Source: Cryptomeria japonica (Eukaryota; Streptophyta; Pinopsida; Cupressales; Cupressaceae). From it: a stretch of 64,000 nucleotides of DNA. A model generated the notes under the pieces. It was not told where the DNA came from and made no database searches. It saw only the letters and a program-made list of their open reading frames with translations. The stretch spans positions 472,740,008-472,804,007 of the forward strand of contig NC_081405.1 in the NCBI RefSeq assembly GCF_030272615.1. The letters are read 5' to 3'. Of this stretch, positions 23,310 to 35,945 are shown piece after piece. Numbering within the stretch: the first letter of the stretch is position 1; the number at the start of each line of letters is the position of its first letter. Both the position numbers and the translations under genes were made by a program.

Positions 23310-24260
23310 TGTTACACATATACGTTTGTCTTGTCATTGATGTCAACCCCTTTGTTCTGAAAGTAGTCCAAAATATGAAAGTTTACTGGAAGCAATGTTT
23401 TGAGTGAAGCAATATTATGGGTCTTGAAGCCATGTCTAGGATATTTTTGTGTTGTTTTGAAAGTGTTTTATGTTTTGATTACAACATCAAAGTTTACTGG
23501 AAGACTTTTTCATTTGTTTAGCTTTTATTTTGGTTTGGAGATTTTTGGGTTTGGATTAAGTGCAATACGTTTCATATTTTGGGTCCAGTTGTATATTTTG
23601 GGCCAGAAGCATGTATACACATTATAATATTCTTATTACTGACTTTGTAAAGATAATTATTTTGGATTGGTATATATATGATGATTTGTTGAAAATAATA
23701 GATGTATATTGGATAGCGATATGATGAAGATGCAAATATGAATATGAGTGTGATTTGATACAAGGAAGTCTATATAGAGGTATTTTAGTGTAGAAGTAAG
23801 AGAAAATATAGTTGTAGTGATTTGGAAGGTCTAGTTGTTTAGATATCTCAATGAGAGAAGAGTTTGTGATTTAAACAATAACTATAATTTGCATACAAAG
23901 ATACTCTTGTTCATATAGTTTTCTTTGATATTATAATTTTGTATCTTGCCTTGAGTGCATTTAACTTTAGTTTTGTAAGTCTCTTTTTTGTATCTTGCCC
24001 CATGAGAAGTTAGCCTTGGTGTACAAGTCTAGAGCAATGAGCTCTACGTTTTGTAATCATTTTCTATATAGTGGATTATCTTGTGGGTTAACTCCCATCG
24101 TAGTTTTTCCCAGTTCGATTTTTCCACATATAAAATTTTGGTGTTCTTGTGTGGATGATTGTTGTTATTATTTTGTGAATATGGTTAATATAAGTTTATA
24201 GTCTAGAATTTTAATTTATGTTCATTCACCCCCCTCTTATCATCTAGTGTGTGTTCAACA
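23310..24260 (+). repeat. 3' LTR of element B
   Basis: 951 bp, TGTTACACAT...TTCAACA, collinear with 17558-18507 with roughly 15 percent difference by eye in the first 150 bp. Confidence 0.92.
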
Positions 24261-24395
24261 AATGTTTCTCTTAAATATGTTTTAGGATGTAAACTAAATC
24301 AATTTACTCCTATGCTTTTTCCTCATCAATTTCTAGGTTGAATCATCTTTTAAGTATATAAAGTTCTTTATATGAAATTTTGGCTACTCTATTAA

Positions 24396-25170
24396 TGAAG
24401 TAGTCACCGGTGAGGAGGGAGCTCAAAGAGATTGATTCATACCAGTCAGCAAGAGTAAAAACAATGGAAACAACAAGATTTGATGGAGGCAATGCAGAAT
24501 AGATGGTTTTATTGCATGAAATTTGATTACATCCAACTGGTAACAACCAGGTTACAACATACCAACACATAGGCCTAGTAGAATAGGTCACAACTGGGAC
24601 CTTGAATCAAGAGATCTATCTTCTATGTGCAGTCTAGTTACTTGATTCACTAATTGATTCTAATTGATTAAATTTTAAAGCATGATTACAAATATATATA
24701 TCGATCCAAAGGATTCAGTCAGCCCAAAAGGGATCAAAACCCAAAGAACAAGACCTAACATGAAAATAACAAAGGTCGGTCTCCGCCAAGAGATTCCTCC
24801 AAAAAATCCAAAGGATGAAACATAGAAGGTCATCCACATGCCAAGGAACAATGAAATCAATGCCCAAGGATCCACAAGCTTCGGAATGGGTTCTGGTAGA
24901 TCACTAGAATAGGTCTTAGGCAACCGGTAACAAGAAACTGTCATGGAAACCAGTAGTGATATCTTGTTAGAAAGTGATCCAAAAGAGATGTGGTCTAAAA
25001 GCAAGAAAGATGATCAAGTCTTCATGTAGAATCCAACTCCATAGGATCCGGTGAGCCAAAACCGAGACACACAGAAAGGAAAATTGAAACTGCAAACTGA
25101 AAACAAAACAGAAAGGAAAATGTTTTTGGTTTATGCAATATTGTTGTGAACCAAGGACGCTCCTGCATCA
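24396..25170 (-). repeat. 3' LTR of chromovirus C
   Basis: 775 bp; on the minus strand begins TGATGCAGGAGC and ends GACTACTTCA. Aligns with 29820-30614 and with 54802-55585 of element E. Confidence 0.92.
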
Positions 25171-25201
25171 CACATCCGAGGTTAATGAAAAAGTGGGCCT
25201 C

Positions 25202-28200
25202 TTACTTTGTTGGAGTCAAAGGGAAACCAAAGCAGTCTACCTCTGCCTGAGAAATCCAAGATGAATCTTCAACTTGTCTTCCCTTCCACTTCACAAGATA
25301 TTCCTTATACTGATTATTTTGGGTACTATGTCCAATCCTACTATCCAAAATATCTTCAATCTGATCTGGTTCCTTCTGAGGCAATTGTTTGTCAAGGTTT
25401 GTAACATTGTCCTCACTGAATTCTAGTTCATGGTACTCATGACAATCTACAATGTTGAATATAGGTGAAATACTTAGACTATCTGGTAGCTCCACTTCAT
25501 ATGCATTTCTAGAACTGAACTTTCTCAAAATCTTATAGGGTCCAAACTTCTTCATCTGCAACTTATTATAAGTTCCAACCAGGAATCTCTCTTTTCTTAG
25601 ATATACCATCACTTCATCACCAACTACAAATTCCTTATGTCTCCTCTTTTCATCTGCCTTCTCCTTATATTTGTTGTTCATGTCTTTCAAATGCATTTTA
25701 ACTTGAATATGCAATGCTACCACATGATCAACAAAATCTTCTACTTATGAACTCTTCCGGTATTCACTGTTTTTTTTTTCAATTCTGATATTCCTCTAGG
25801 ATGCACTCCAGTAAAAATCTCAAAAGGTGTTTCTTGGGTACTTCTATTCATTGAATTATTGTATACAAACTCTTCTTGTGCAAGGATCAAATCCCAACTT
25901 TCGGTTTTATCTCCCACTAAACATCTCAACAAATTTCCCAAACTCCGGTTAACAACTTATGTCTGTCCATCAGTCTGTGAATGAAAAGTAGAATGAAACT
26001 TCAAATATGTCTTCATCTTCTTCCAAAGTGTTCTCTAAAAATAGCCAACAAACTTAGTGTCTCTATCTGAAACTATGCTCTTAGGTAATCCATGCAATCT
26101 CACCACTTCCTTGAAAAAATAGGTTCTGCTACATGCAATGCATCTGATGTTTTCTTACAAGGTATGAAATGAGTCATCTTTGAAAATCCATCCACTACCA
26201 CAAATATAGAATCTTTCCCTCTCGGTGTCTTAGGAAATAAAAGTACAAAATCCATGCTTATATCCTCCCAAGGTCTTACCGGTACTATCAAAGGTTTATA
26301 CAATCCCACATTCTGACTACTACCCTTTGTAACTTGACAAACTCTACAACTTTGCACATATCTCTTAACATCCATATGAATCTGAGGCCAAAAGTACTAC
26401 TCACTCACCAATGCAACTATTTTGTCAATGCCACAATGTCCAGCTAGTCCTCCACTATGTTTCTCTTTTATTCGGTTCTCTCTGATGGAACTCTTAGGTA
26501 TGCACAACTGAACTCCCCTGAATAACATTCCGTCCTAAATGAAGTAATCCAACCATTTTCTCCTATCAACCATAACCGGTTCTCTACATGCTTTCCAAGG
26601 TTCTACAAAATCTAGGTCTTCATCATACAAGGTCTTCAAATCTTCAAAACCTAATACTATCACTCTCATCTCTATCAAAAAATTCCTTCTCCTGCTCAAA
26701 GCATCAACAACTTTGTTAGATTTTACACTTCTATGCTTTAACACAAAGGTGTAACTCTGCAAGAATTCTACCCATCTGATATGTCTCTGATTAAACTCAC
26801 TCTGACTATTCAAATACGGCAAAGCTTGATGATCTATATACAACACAAACTCCTTAGGAAACAAGTAGTGTCTCCATTTCTTCAAGGAGAACTATGGCAT
26901 AAAATTCCTGACCATACACTAAATATCTCCTCCAGGCATCATTCAATTTCTCACTCAAATAGGCTACTACTCTCCCTTATTGAGTCAAGACTACTCCTAT
27001 TGCTGGTCCACTTGCATCACAATCCAATTGAAATATTTTATTGAAATCTGGTAAAGCTGCCAAAGGCTGCTCAGTTACTTTCTTCTTCAACAATTCAAAA
27101 CTTTTGTTTGCTCTGGTGGTTCACTTGAATTTCTTCCGATCTCCTCTCATGGTCTTAGTCATAGGGTTACAAACTGAATTAAAATTTCTGATAAACTTCC
27201 GATAAAAACTAGCCAATCCATGAAATGATCTTACCTCCCCAATGCTTTCCGGTGTATTTCACTCAACAATGTATTTCACTTTCTTAGGGTCCATCTTCAA
27301 ACCATCCTCAAATATCACAAATCCTAAATAGACTAACTCATCCTTCATGAAAGTACACTTCTTGATATTGATCATCAACTTTTCTTTCCTCAACCTCTAA
27401 AAAACTTGTCTCTGCAAAAAATGCTCCTCTTTTGTTTTACTAAAAATTAGAATGTCATCCAAATACTCATTATTAAACTTACCCAAGAATTTTCTCAATA
27501 CATCATTCATCAGCCTCATTAAAGTACTCAATGCATTAGTCAATCCAAAAGGCATCACCAACCATTCACATAGTCCTTCATTTGTGTTAAATGTTGTCTT
27601 CCACTCATCACCTTCTCTGATATCGATCTGATGATATCCACTCTTCAAATCCATCTTTGTAAATTGTTTTTCTCCACTCAAATAGTCTATTATGTCATTG
27701 ATCTTAGGCAAAGGAAACTAGTATTTCACTGTGATCTTTTTTATTTCTCTTTAATCGGTACACATTATCCACTCTCCATTATTCTTAGGTGCTAATACTG
27801 CTAGTGTTGCACAAGGGCTCAGAATCTCTCTAATCAAACCTTTCTTCAATATTTCTTGTACTTGTCTATTTAGTTCTTCATTCTTTGTCGATGTCAACTG
27901 GTGTGCAGCTTTGTTAGGTAAACTACCTCTCGAAACCAAGTCCATGCAGTGACTAATACTTCATACAGGTGGCAATCCATCAGGTACATTATCTGAAATG
28001 ATGCCCTCATATTCTATCAGCAAATCTCTCATCTCTTTCGGGTGCTCTCCTTCCAGTTGCAGTCTCTCAGTCTTATTAGGAATTAAGGAAAAGCACACAT
28101 TCTCATGTATGAGTCCATCCATAAATTTCCTTCCATCTACTAAACATATTCTGGCATTCATACAGATTTCATTCTTCAAAGTTTCCTCCAAAGGTAACAA

Positions 28201-28560
28201 GGTTTGCTTCATTCCATTGGCCACAATAGTGTATGTATTCTTCATCCCATCATGTATTGCCTATCTATCAAACTGCCAAGGTCTTCCCAATAGAAGATGA
28301 CAAATATCCATAGGCATAATATCACACAAAAATTCATCATGATAATTCCCAATTTTTAATTTCACCAAACATTGTTCACTTACTAACAACTTATGTTCAT
28401 CTTGAATCCACACTATATGATAAGGGTTAGGGTGTTTCAATCTCTCTAATTTCAACTTATTCACCATCTCTTCTGAAGCAAGATTATCTGAACTACCACT
28501 ATCAATAATAACTTTACAACACTTACCAAATACCTTACATATGGTCTTGAACAAATTCTT
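25202..28560 (-). pseudogene. pol: Chromovirus pol: protease, RT, RNase H, integrase, chromodomain (broken)
   Basis: In minus-strand order. Protease 28554-28261: VIIDSGSSDNLAS and LLLGRPWQFDR. Linker 28245-27961. RT 27945-27397: [30 protein letters not shown], the [11 protein letters not shown] block and YLDDILIFS active site. RNase H 26885-26650: IDHQALPYL and VVDALSRR. Integrase 26375-25750: zinc-binding [17 protein letters not shown] and (near 26065) SDRDTKF; the codon for the catalytic Glu is TAA at 25957-25959. C-terminal part 25723-25202: GPYKILRKF (GPY/F module) and a chromodomain ([16 protein letters not shown]), which in this family targets integration to marked chromatin. Several stops and shifts prevent expression. 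Confidence 0.92.
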
Positions 28561-29760
28561 CCTCTACAAGGGCTCTTCATCTCCTCCGGTATGACACAAA
28601 GCTCTCCTCATCATCAACAATTCTCCATCTTCCGATTTATTATCTGATCCGGTGGGGTTTTCTTCCATCACTGCTGCTCTTCTAGTAGTCTCTTCCTTAT
28701 GTGTCCTTCCCCAACACACTTAAAGCAAGTTCCCATAAATGTCTTCTTGTCTTGTCTTCCAAAGTTCTCATTCTGGTAACCATCTGGTTCTCTCCTCCAA
28801 TAGAAATTCCTATCATCCTTCTGGTATGAATTACCTTCTTTTCTCACTTACTTATCCTTTTTTTGATCTGTATTGGTTCATCTTCCTCTAGTATATCCTC
28901 TTCATCCTTGAAATATTTCTCTGGTAAACCTTCCACCTCTACCTCTATGTCTCTTCTCATGTCTTTTGTTCAATTTCTCTTTAGCCTTCAGGGCATACTA
29001 GTAAGCCTCTTCAACTCTCCAATTTGATCATACTGAGTTCATCTTGTATAGACATCCACAATCCATTCAAATATCTTGCAATTTTTTCAACTTCATCATC
29101 AACATGTCTGGATCTGATGTTCAACTTGTAAAATGCTTCGGTGTACTCCTTCACACTAGATTACTTCTGTCTCAAATTCTACGACTTTCGGAACAAATCT
29201 ACTTGATAATTCGCCAACAAAAACTTTGATTTCAACTTAGAAATCATCTGATCCCATGCTTTAATCTTTTATTTACCTCTTCTTTGTCTATCAACTTGCA
29301 AATTCTCCCACCAAAGAGATGAATGACCTTTCAACCGGGTACATACATATTTCACCTTCCTCTCTTCTACAGTGTTTTAAAAATTGAAATACTTCTCCAT
29401 CTCCGAGATCCAATCCATCAATTCATCCAAATCTAACTTCCCATCATATTCTGGTGGGGTAAAATGAGGTTTAGTGTTCACCCTACTCAAAACCCTTAAA
29501 ATATTTTCTTCATCTACATCAACACCGGTAGGTTCACTTGTTATGTCGGGGATCCTTCTCCTTCATCTTCACTCACATCTTCAATATGTTGGCCTCTTCT
29601 TTGAGTTGTCTCCATGGATTCTAACCGGGCTTATATTCCTCGCAACATCTCTATCACAACAGGGTTTGCATTCCAACATGCTCCACCATTCCTAGTTCCT
29701 CTTCATGCCATTGATCCATGCTAGTCCTCTATAATTACAGGTCAGATCCACAATTCACCA
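28561..29760 (-). pseudogene. gag: Chromovirus gag (broken)
   Basis: Minus strand. Fragments in shifting frames from about 29720: MDQWHEEELGMVEHVG, then the capsid domain (PPEYDGKLDLDELMDWISEM near 29455, KGHSSLWWENLQ near 29320, YTEAFYKLNIRS near 29140) and a degraded zinc knuckle CFKCVGEGHIRK near 28720 that lacks its final Cys. Typical retrotransposon gag of the Gypsy type. Many stops; no intact start-to-stop frame. Confidence 0.8.
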
Positions 29761-29805
29761 CCCTAAAACAAGGTTCAGGACATGCAACTTTCGGAATGAA
29801 ACTTT

Positions 29806-29817
29806 GCTCTGACACCA
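29806..29817 (-). promoter_or_regulatory. Primer binding site of chromovirus C
   Basis: On the minus strand TGGTGTCAGAGC, two bases after the 5' LTR: initiator-Met type with one change. Confidence 0.85.
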
Positions 29818-29819
29818 CT

Positions 29820-30614
29820 TGAAGTAGTCACTGATGAGGAGGGACCTCAAAGAGATCAACCCATATCGGTCAGCAAGCATAAACACAACAGAAACAACAA
29901 GATTTGATGGAGGTAATGCAGAACATATAGTTTTATTGCATTAAATTTGATTACATCCAACCGGTAACAATTGAGTTACAACATACCAACACATAGGCCT
30001 GTTAGAATAGGTCACAACAGGGACCTTGAATCAAGAGATCTATCTTCTATGTACAGTCTAGTTACTTGATTCACTGATTGCTTCTAATTGATTACATTCT
30101 AAAGCATGATTACAAATATATATATATCGATCCAAAGGATCCGGTCAGCCCAAAAGGGATCAAAACCTGAAGAACAAGACCTAACATGAAAATAACAAAG
30201 GTCGGCCTCCACCAAGAGATTCTTCCAGAAAATTCAAAGGATGAAATGTAGAAGGTCCACCACATGCCAAGGAATAATTAAATCAATGCCCAAGGCTCCT
30301 CAAGCTTCAAAATGGGTTCCGGTAGATCACCAGAATAGGTCTCAGGCAATTGGTAACAAAGGAAAAACCAGTAACAAGAAACTGTCATGGAAACCTGTAG
30401 CAATATCTTGCTGGAAAGTGATCCAAAAGAGATGTGGTTTGAAAGAATTAAAGATTATCAAGTCTTCAAGTAGAATCCAACTCCACAACATCTGGTGAGC
30501 CAAATCCGAGACACACAGAAAGGAAAGCTGAAACTGAAAATTGAAAACAAAACATAAAGAAAAATATTTTTGGTTGATGCAAGATTGTTATGTACCGGAG
30601 ATGCTCTTGCATCA
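29820..30614 (-). repeat. 5' LTR of chromovirus C
   Basis: 795 bp; minus strand begins TGATGCAAGAGC and ends GACTACTTCA. Pair of 24396-25170. Confidence 0.92.
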
Positions 30615-30619
30615 GTTAA

Positions 30620-31168
30620 CCTTAGTTTTTTGGACACTAGTGGGATTATGTAGATCTTATCATGCTCACAATATCATCTAAACTATTATAAAAAATTAAT
30701 ATGTGTTTGTGTATATGTTTTTTTATTATTGTAGTCTATTATAATACTATATTTAAAAACTTCAAAACTTACTATATTTTCACTTAAACATTGGTTCTTT
30801 TACTTTTATTTGTCCAAGTTACTTGCATTTTAAATCCCTAGAATTAAATGTAGCAAATTTATAGTCGATTTTGATTGTACACATGTTGTATTAAATAGTG
30901 CATGTTTTTACTCAAATACCTCTTTTGTACCTAAAAATTGGTTTATTATTTCAAGTACATGTTCAAATTATAATTATATTAAAAATTATGAAATGTACAC
31001 ATGTGCTTGTAATGATATATGCACATATGTATCAAGCTAAATTTTATTACATGTGCCATAGATCATTTTTATGTTTGTTGAAACCTTCATGTCTATGGTA
31101 ATATGTAAATAAATTATTGAAAGTAAATTTGTATATAAATCTGTATTTATATATGCAAGTGCTAGATC
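30620..31168. other. No recognisable feature
   Basis: AT-rich DNA between chromovirus C and the gene remnant at 31169; nothing supported on either strand. Confidence 0.5.
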
Positions 31169-31622
31169 ATGGATGAATTCCATTTAGACAATTTTTAAAT
31201 CCCAACCCCACGACCTCCACCCCCTCCACCTCTTAACCCCCCACGTCCACCCTCAAAATTAGACAAGGCTCAATTGCAAGCAAGGATAAATGAAAACATT
31301 GAACTTATCCAACAAAAAATAAATGCATTCCTAAATGAACCCTTCCCCCTCCCTCATTTGTTACTGTTTGCAACTTCAATGCAAGCTATTGTGGATTTAA
31401 TTTGATCCATTGACACAAAATTGGATAGATTCCACCTATGGAGAGAGGAGATGCATTGGTTTTATGTCGATGGATACTTGTATAAGAAAATCAAGGATCT
31501 CAAAATCGCCAAAGCATAATTAGCCCCTTTTTTCATTGAACCTCGCACCAATGAACATAGATATCTACACATTTGTGGGAGTGGTGGTGGATGGTTTTTG
31601 ATCATCCACCATAGTCTAATAT
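31169..31622 (+). pseudogene. Unrecognised proline-rich/coiled-coil ORF remnant
   Basis: From ATG 31169 one frame reads MDEFHLDNF, a TAA, then a proline run (PRPPPPPPLNPPRPPSKLDK), a helical stretch (AQLQARINENIELIQQKIN) and LPHLLLFATSMQAIVDLI. After a TGA it continues SIDTKLDRFHLWREEMHWFYVDG, then has stops near 31517 and 31620. Composition is protein-like over 140 codons in a single frame with only point nonsense changes, so this is a real coding remnant. I cannot name a family. Exon-like pieces follow downstream in the same direction (32110-32975). Confidence 0.55.
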
Positions 31623-31949
31623 GAGGAGACTCTATATTTTTTGAAGAACTTATATTGTGAATTTTTTTTGGGTATAAAACTAAATTTCTTTTACATGAGT
31701 TCATTCCAAGGTGTTGTTGGTGGCATGCCACAACACAGATTAGGGGCACACATTGATGCGAATTGATAAGTGCCTACTCCACCCATGGTTCCTCTACTTT
31801 ATCCCACTATTCCTACACCTATCGAACATTGAGAAATGGTTTCAACCTTAGGACCATTGAGTTCCCTCTTAGGTAACCACACTGAGCAAGTCAGCCACAT
31901 GGCAGTTGCTCCACGATCAATTTTCTATGATCGAATGATCATCCCACAT

Positions 31950-32008
31950 AGATATGCATGCACACACATACACACACCCACCCACAGACACACACACACA
32001 CACACAAT
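31950..32008. repeat. CA microsatellite
   Basis: ATGCACACACATACACACACCCACCC followed by a pure (CA) run of about ten units. Imperfect left half, clean right half. Confidence 0.9.
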
Positions 32009-32109
32009 ATAAATTAAGTGCACTTTTCTTATGTAAATATATCTAAAAATATGTATTTTTAATAATGCTAAATTGTATATTTAATATTTTCAAACATTCA
32101 ATTTTTTTG

Positions 32110-32980
32110 GTGTATAGATGATGACCTCAATGACATCATGCATAGTAGATGCTCAATACATTTTTTTTTTGACACCTATACAAATTGGCACACCTTTCGA
32201 GATATTAAAAAAATCTATATCGAACTATTTAAATTATCGTGTTGAATTTTGATAGTTATAAATTAAATTATCATGTTGAATGTTGAATTTTTGTTGCTCC
32301 AAGACCTAGTTCATGCAGATTTTGTATCACAAGTGCAACTCCTACATCATCAAGCATTGACCATGAGCCATCTACTATATGGATTTTTTAAAAAAACTAT
32401 ACTTAAGAGTATAAGTTGAATTTAGTACAAATAAAAAATATATTTCTAATATAATTTTATTATATATATGTGTGTGTAGGTTGACACTACTATTAGGGTA
32501 GGTATTGCTAATGTCATTGATCAAATCCAATTTTAGGAGTCATCGGCGTCATTTGAGGTTGTTTATTTAAAGTAAAATTTGTATGTGCAACATGTACGTC
32601 TTTTATTGGACGTAAAAAATTCTATACTTCAATATATTTTTTAACCTAATTTGTATATACACACTTTATTTGACCTTGTATAGGAGTTAGCTAATGCAAC
32701 TTTTGGTCATGATTCGGTTCAACCTAGACTTCTTGCAAATGATATTGTTAGAGGAGATGAGCAGAATCACACGATATTTAAAATTTTGATTACTTAATCA
32801 ATTATAAATGAATAATAAATTTAAATAATTCTAATCAAATTTTAATTATGCACGTGTGTGCATGTGTTTCCTTATCTTGTATAGGATGTCATAGGTCTTG
32901 ACTAGATAGTACACGTAGAGAAAATTATTGGAGGTGATGAGAACTTGCATACAAAATCCTTGATGTCAGTACTTGCACCA
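32110..32980 (+). pseudogene. Series of short exon-like pieces
   Basis: Four stretches follow pyrimidine-rich TGTATAG or TGTGTAG acceptor-like sites: near 32118 (ATGATGACCTC...), 32480 (VDTTIRVGIANVIDQIQF), 32683 (ELANATFGHDSVQPRLLAND) and 32884 (DVIGLD, stop, IVHVEKIIGGDENLHTKS). A further protein-like stretch lies at 32285-32390 (LLLQDLVHADFVSQVQLLHH). Spacing and acceptor-like sites suggest small exons of the gene beginning at 31169. No family recognised; exon limits are uncertain. Confidence 0.35.
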
Positions 32981-32999
32981 TTTATTTTCTTTCAATATT

Positions 33000-34449
33000 G
33001 AACTGGGTGTGTCTTAAAGTTGACTATGATAGGGATTTGATTAAGGTTGGGAGTTTTTGTACCGTAAAACAATGACTTAGATTTGGTCATGCTCCATTAG
33101 GAGCTCTCTTTCTACGACAAAATTTTGAAGCTAAAGATGTTCTACGAAGATGAATTAAAGATACTAAACTATCCTAAGGAGGACTATAGCTCTTGTATCA
33201 TGGATTAAAATAGGATGCAATCAAGACTCATTCATAGAACTATCTACTTATAAAGAGAAAACAATTTTAAATTCCTATGAATTCAAATCTAAGTTATATA
33301 CTGAAAGATAAATCTACTTTAAACTTGCGAAAAAAAAATCTATTCTAGATTAGAGAAAGTAAATTCTATTCTAGGTTTATAGGAAATGAAATCTATTCTA
33401 CTAAATGTCAGAACAAGCTAAATTCCATGAGTCAATCTGATTTAGTTTCTCCTTTAAACTTGATTACAAACTCCTTCATCTTTAATTACTGTGAAAGCAA
33501 AATCTAACATTTACCTATGAAAATGAAATACATTACTGAGTTAAACTAAAGAAATTATGAAACTGGAACCTTTAACAATGCATTCATTAAAACACTACTG
33601 CTTGACATGAACAACTATAAATTTTGAAACCAGCTCTTGTCTATTTTGAAATCGATCATGATTAAAATAGAATGTAATTAAAATTAAAGCCCAAAGCTGA
33701 AATAAAAATGAAATGAACAAATATCACCTCCCTTTGGTCGAGTGGGCCCTACTCTTCCTCTGGTAGGATCCAGAACACAAGGATCTTAGATCAACCTTGA
33801 TTTTTTATTGAATCATAATTTCAGAAGGAAGTAAAAGAAGTTTGTAGATTACAAAAATAGAAGACTATAAACTGTTGGGTAAGTAACAGACTATTTAACT
33901 AACTAGCTTTTTGACAAAGCTAAGGGATATTTATACATATCCTTATTTAAATTCAAAAACAAGGTTACCCACTTAAAATAGAGTAAGGACTACAAACTAA
34001 AGTGGAGAAGACCCAACATGAAATTAATGACTTCATATAGAAGTTGAATTTTACAAAGACAAGTGATAAAATAGACTAAGAGGAGATCAAGGAAATCTCT
34101 CTAGGTGGAATGATCAGGAGTGATCATCTTCCACACTGTGGTTGAACTAGACTTCATAACTCTTTGTCTGCTTGTCATCTTCAAACACATTCAAAAATTT
34201 GAGAAAATAGAATAGAACATAATGACAATTATTCTGAATATTTGGCTATCCATCTGCATTAATAAGAAAAAAGTGAAAAATATAATCACAAGACATTATT
34301 TCTAATATACTTCCTAATTAGCAGAATATAATAGCAGAAAAGAGTAAATATGCATGCATTAGGTCTTCCACTAGGCATATTATCTCACAAAATATTAAAA
34401 TTTTTAAGTAGAAAGGATAATTAAAAGTATCATGACTAAATGTTCATCA
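33000..34449 (-). repeat. Probable 3' LTR region of a minus-strand element
   Basis: Lies immediately past a polypurine tract (minus strand, AGGAGGGGGAGGAA, 34452-34470), and starts TGATGAACATTTAG on the minus strand at about 34449, the expected LTR position. The other LTR copy is not visible, so the left boundary (about 33000) is a guess. No coding sequence seen. Confidence 0.35.
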
Positions 34450-35880
34450 TTCCTCCCCCTCCTATTTTGAACCATGTCCTCATGGTTGATCTGGTATAAC
34501 TTCGTTTTGGCTCTCAATCCAAAAGACTAGGTCCAACTTATTGAAGTTACACTAATGATATCTTCTAGGTGGCACATATCCATTCTATTGTTCCACAACA
34601 TCTATCCATTCCCTCAAATATTCTCCTACAAAGTTACTTGGCACATTCAATTATGGTGCAGACTTGAGAATTAAAGGGGGTCTAAACTTCATTCCTACCC
34701 ATTGTATATCCTTCTCCTCCATAATCCTGATAATCGATCTTACACTGTTAAGTCTCTAGGTGATGTTGGTAGGAGAAATAGGTTCTCTTCTCCTTAATGG
34801 AATAGGAATTGTATTATACTTGGTTCTAGATGCCTGAAGAGCTCAATAGAGTAGCTCATTTTGTACACCCCTAAATGTCCTTAAGCCAGTATCTATATTT
34901 CTTCGGTAAGTTGGCTGCCTCTACTCAAGCTAAGCAATGGAAATTAATTTTGATCTAAATGCAGAGGATTTAGGGGGTTCATCCCTTGTAGGAAGTCCCA
35001 ATCTATTATATTGTTCCCTATACTGGTTCATTCTATCCTCTCACTCAATCTAGTTTTTCAATAAAGACACAAAAGCTCTCACTTGAACTTCACCAACATA
35101 AATTTATTTAGAAAAGATTGATAATAGTGCCCTGGAAGAAAATCATGTAAATAAAATTCACACATCTGCTTTTGGTAAAGAGGATGACTTCTATAAAAGT
35201 CCTCAAGAGAATCATAATCATCCTCATACTCTTTTTTTTTTATCTGACACCAATTGGTTTATCTTCCACTAAAGAAATATTTCTCTGAGGAATAAAGCAT
35301 ATAGACCAAAAGGTTTTCTCATTGCTAACAGGGGTGCAGATAACATTGCTAGCTATTCTAACCTTTGTACAACTTGGACCTTCTAATTTTTCATCTCTTC
35401 TAGTTGCTTTGATAACTAAGCATTCTCTTTCTTATATGCTTCAATAGTCTGGGAGAAACTCCATGTGATAGAGAAAGAATTTGAAGTGCTAGGATCATGA
35501 GTTTGGACTTTCTATCTTTTCAATTCTTGTTCTTGCTGCTCTAGTTCTTCTTTCAACTTCCTTATTATCTCATAATTGTGTAATGACTTGGCAATTTCTT
35601 GGTGCAATGTCTCCTCTATTTGTTCCATTCGTGTTCTCATGTTCTCTTCCCTTTCATTTTCTTCTTTCTGGTTTTGTTGAATTTTCAAAGTGGCCTTTAT
35701 TTCCTCATCTTTTTGCTTAACAAAGTTCTTCTAAAAATGACATTTGCTTTGTTTTAGAGAGTCCTATTTCAACTCTAGATTACATCATCACCTTTAGTAA
35801 TTCTTCATCCTCTTCTTCCCTTCCTTTATCCTTCCTCGAAGGAACCTCATATTCAACTAGTATTTCTTTGTTGACGAATC
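34450..35880 (-). pseudogene. Decayed coiled-coil ORF of an LTR element
   Basis: Minus strand. About 35860-35800 reads PSRKDKGREEEDEELLKVMM. From about 35735 to 35512 is open and strongly heptad-like (KQKDEEIKATLKIQQNQ ... EIAKSLHNYEIIRKLKEELE). Further fragments in the same direction run down to a polypurine tract near 34460 (EYEDDYDSLEDFYRSHPLYQ near 35240-35180). Position just before a PPT suggests the internal region of a retrotransposon, probably gag-like, but no zinc knuckle or enzyme motif is present. Could equally be an element-specific extra ORF. Confidence 0.45.
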
Positions 35881-35945
35881 AAATGGGGTCTCATGAGGTT
35901 CAAGAGGGAAGGATTGACTTTGGTCAATTTTAAAATTTGATGTTG

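Larger units (their letters stand above)
17558..24260 (+). mobile_element. Non-autonomous LTR retrotransposon B with gag and an unknown ORF
   Basis: LTRs of about 950 bp begin TGTTACACATATAC and end CAACA. A primer site follows the first and a polypurine tract precedes the second. The 4.8-kb interior shows no protease, integrase, RT or RNase H in any frame; it carries a coiled-coil/zinc-knuckle gag remnant and a second long decayed frame. The flanks (ATAGT left, AATGT right) agree at only three of five bases, so the duplication has mutated or the copy is rearranged. LTR divergence is high, so it is old. LTR style (C-tract, conserved block) resembles Copia elements A and D, which could supply enzymes in trans (inference). 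Confidence 0.88.
24396..30614 (-). mobile_element. Ty3/Gypsy chromovirus C, complete but decayed
   Basis: LTRs at 29820-30614 (5') and 24396-25170 (3'), primer site beside the 5' LTR, and the order gag, protease, RT, RNase H, integrase, chromodomain on the minus strand. Flanking bases ATTAA (24391-24395) and GTTAA (30615-30619) are a 5-bp target duplication with one change. Stops and shifts occur throughout. A second member of the family is element E at 54802. Confidence 0.93.
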
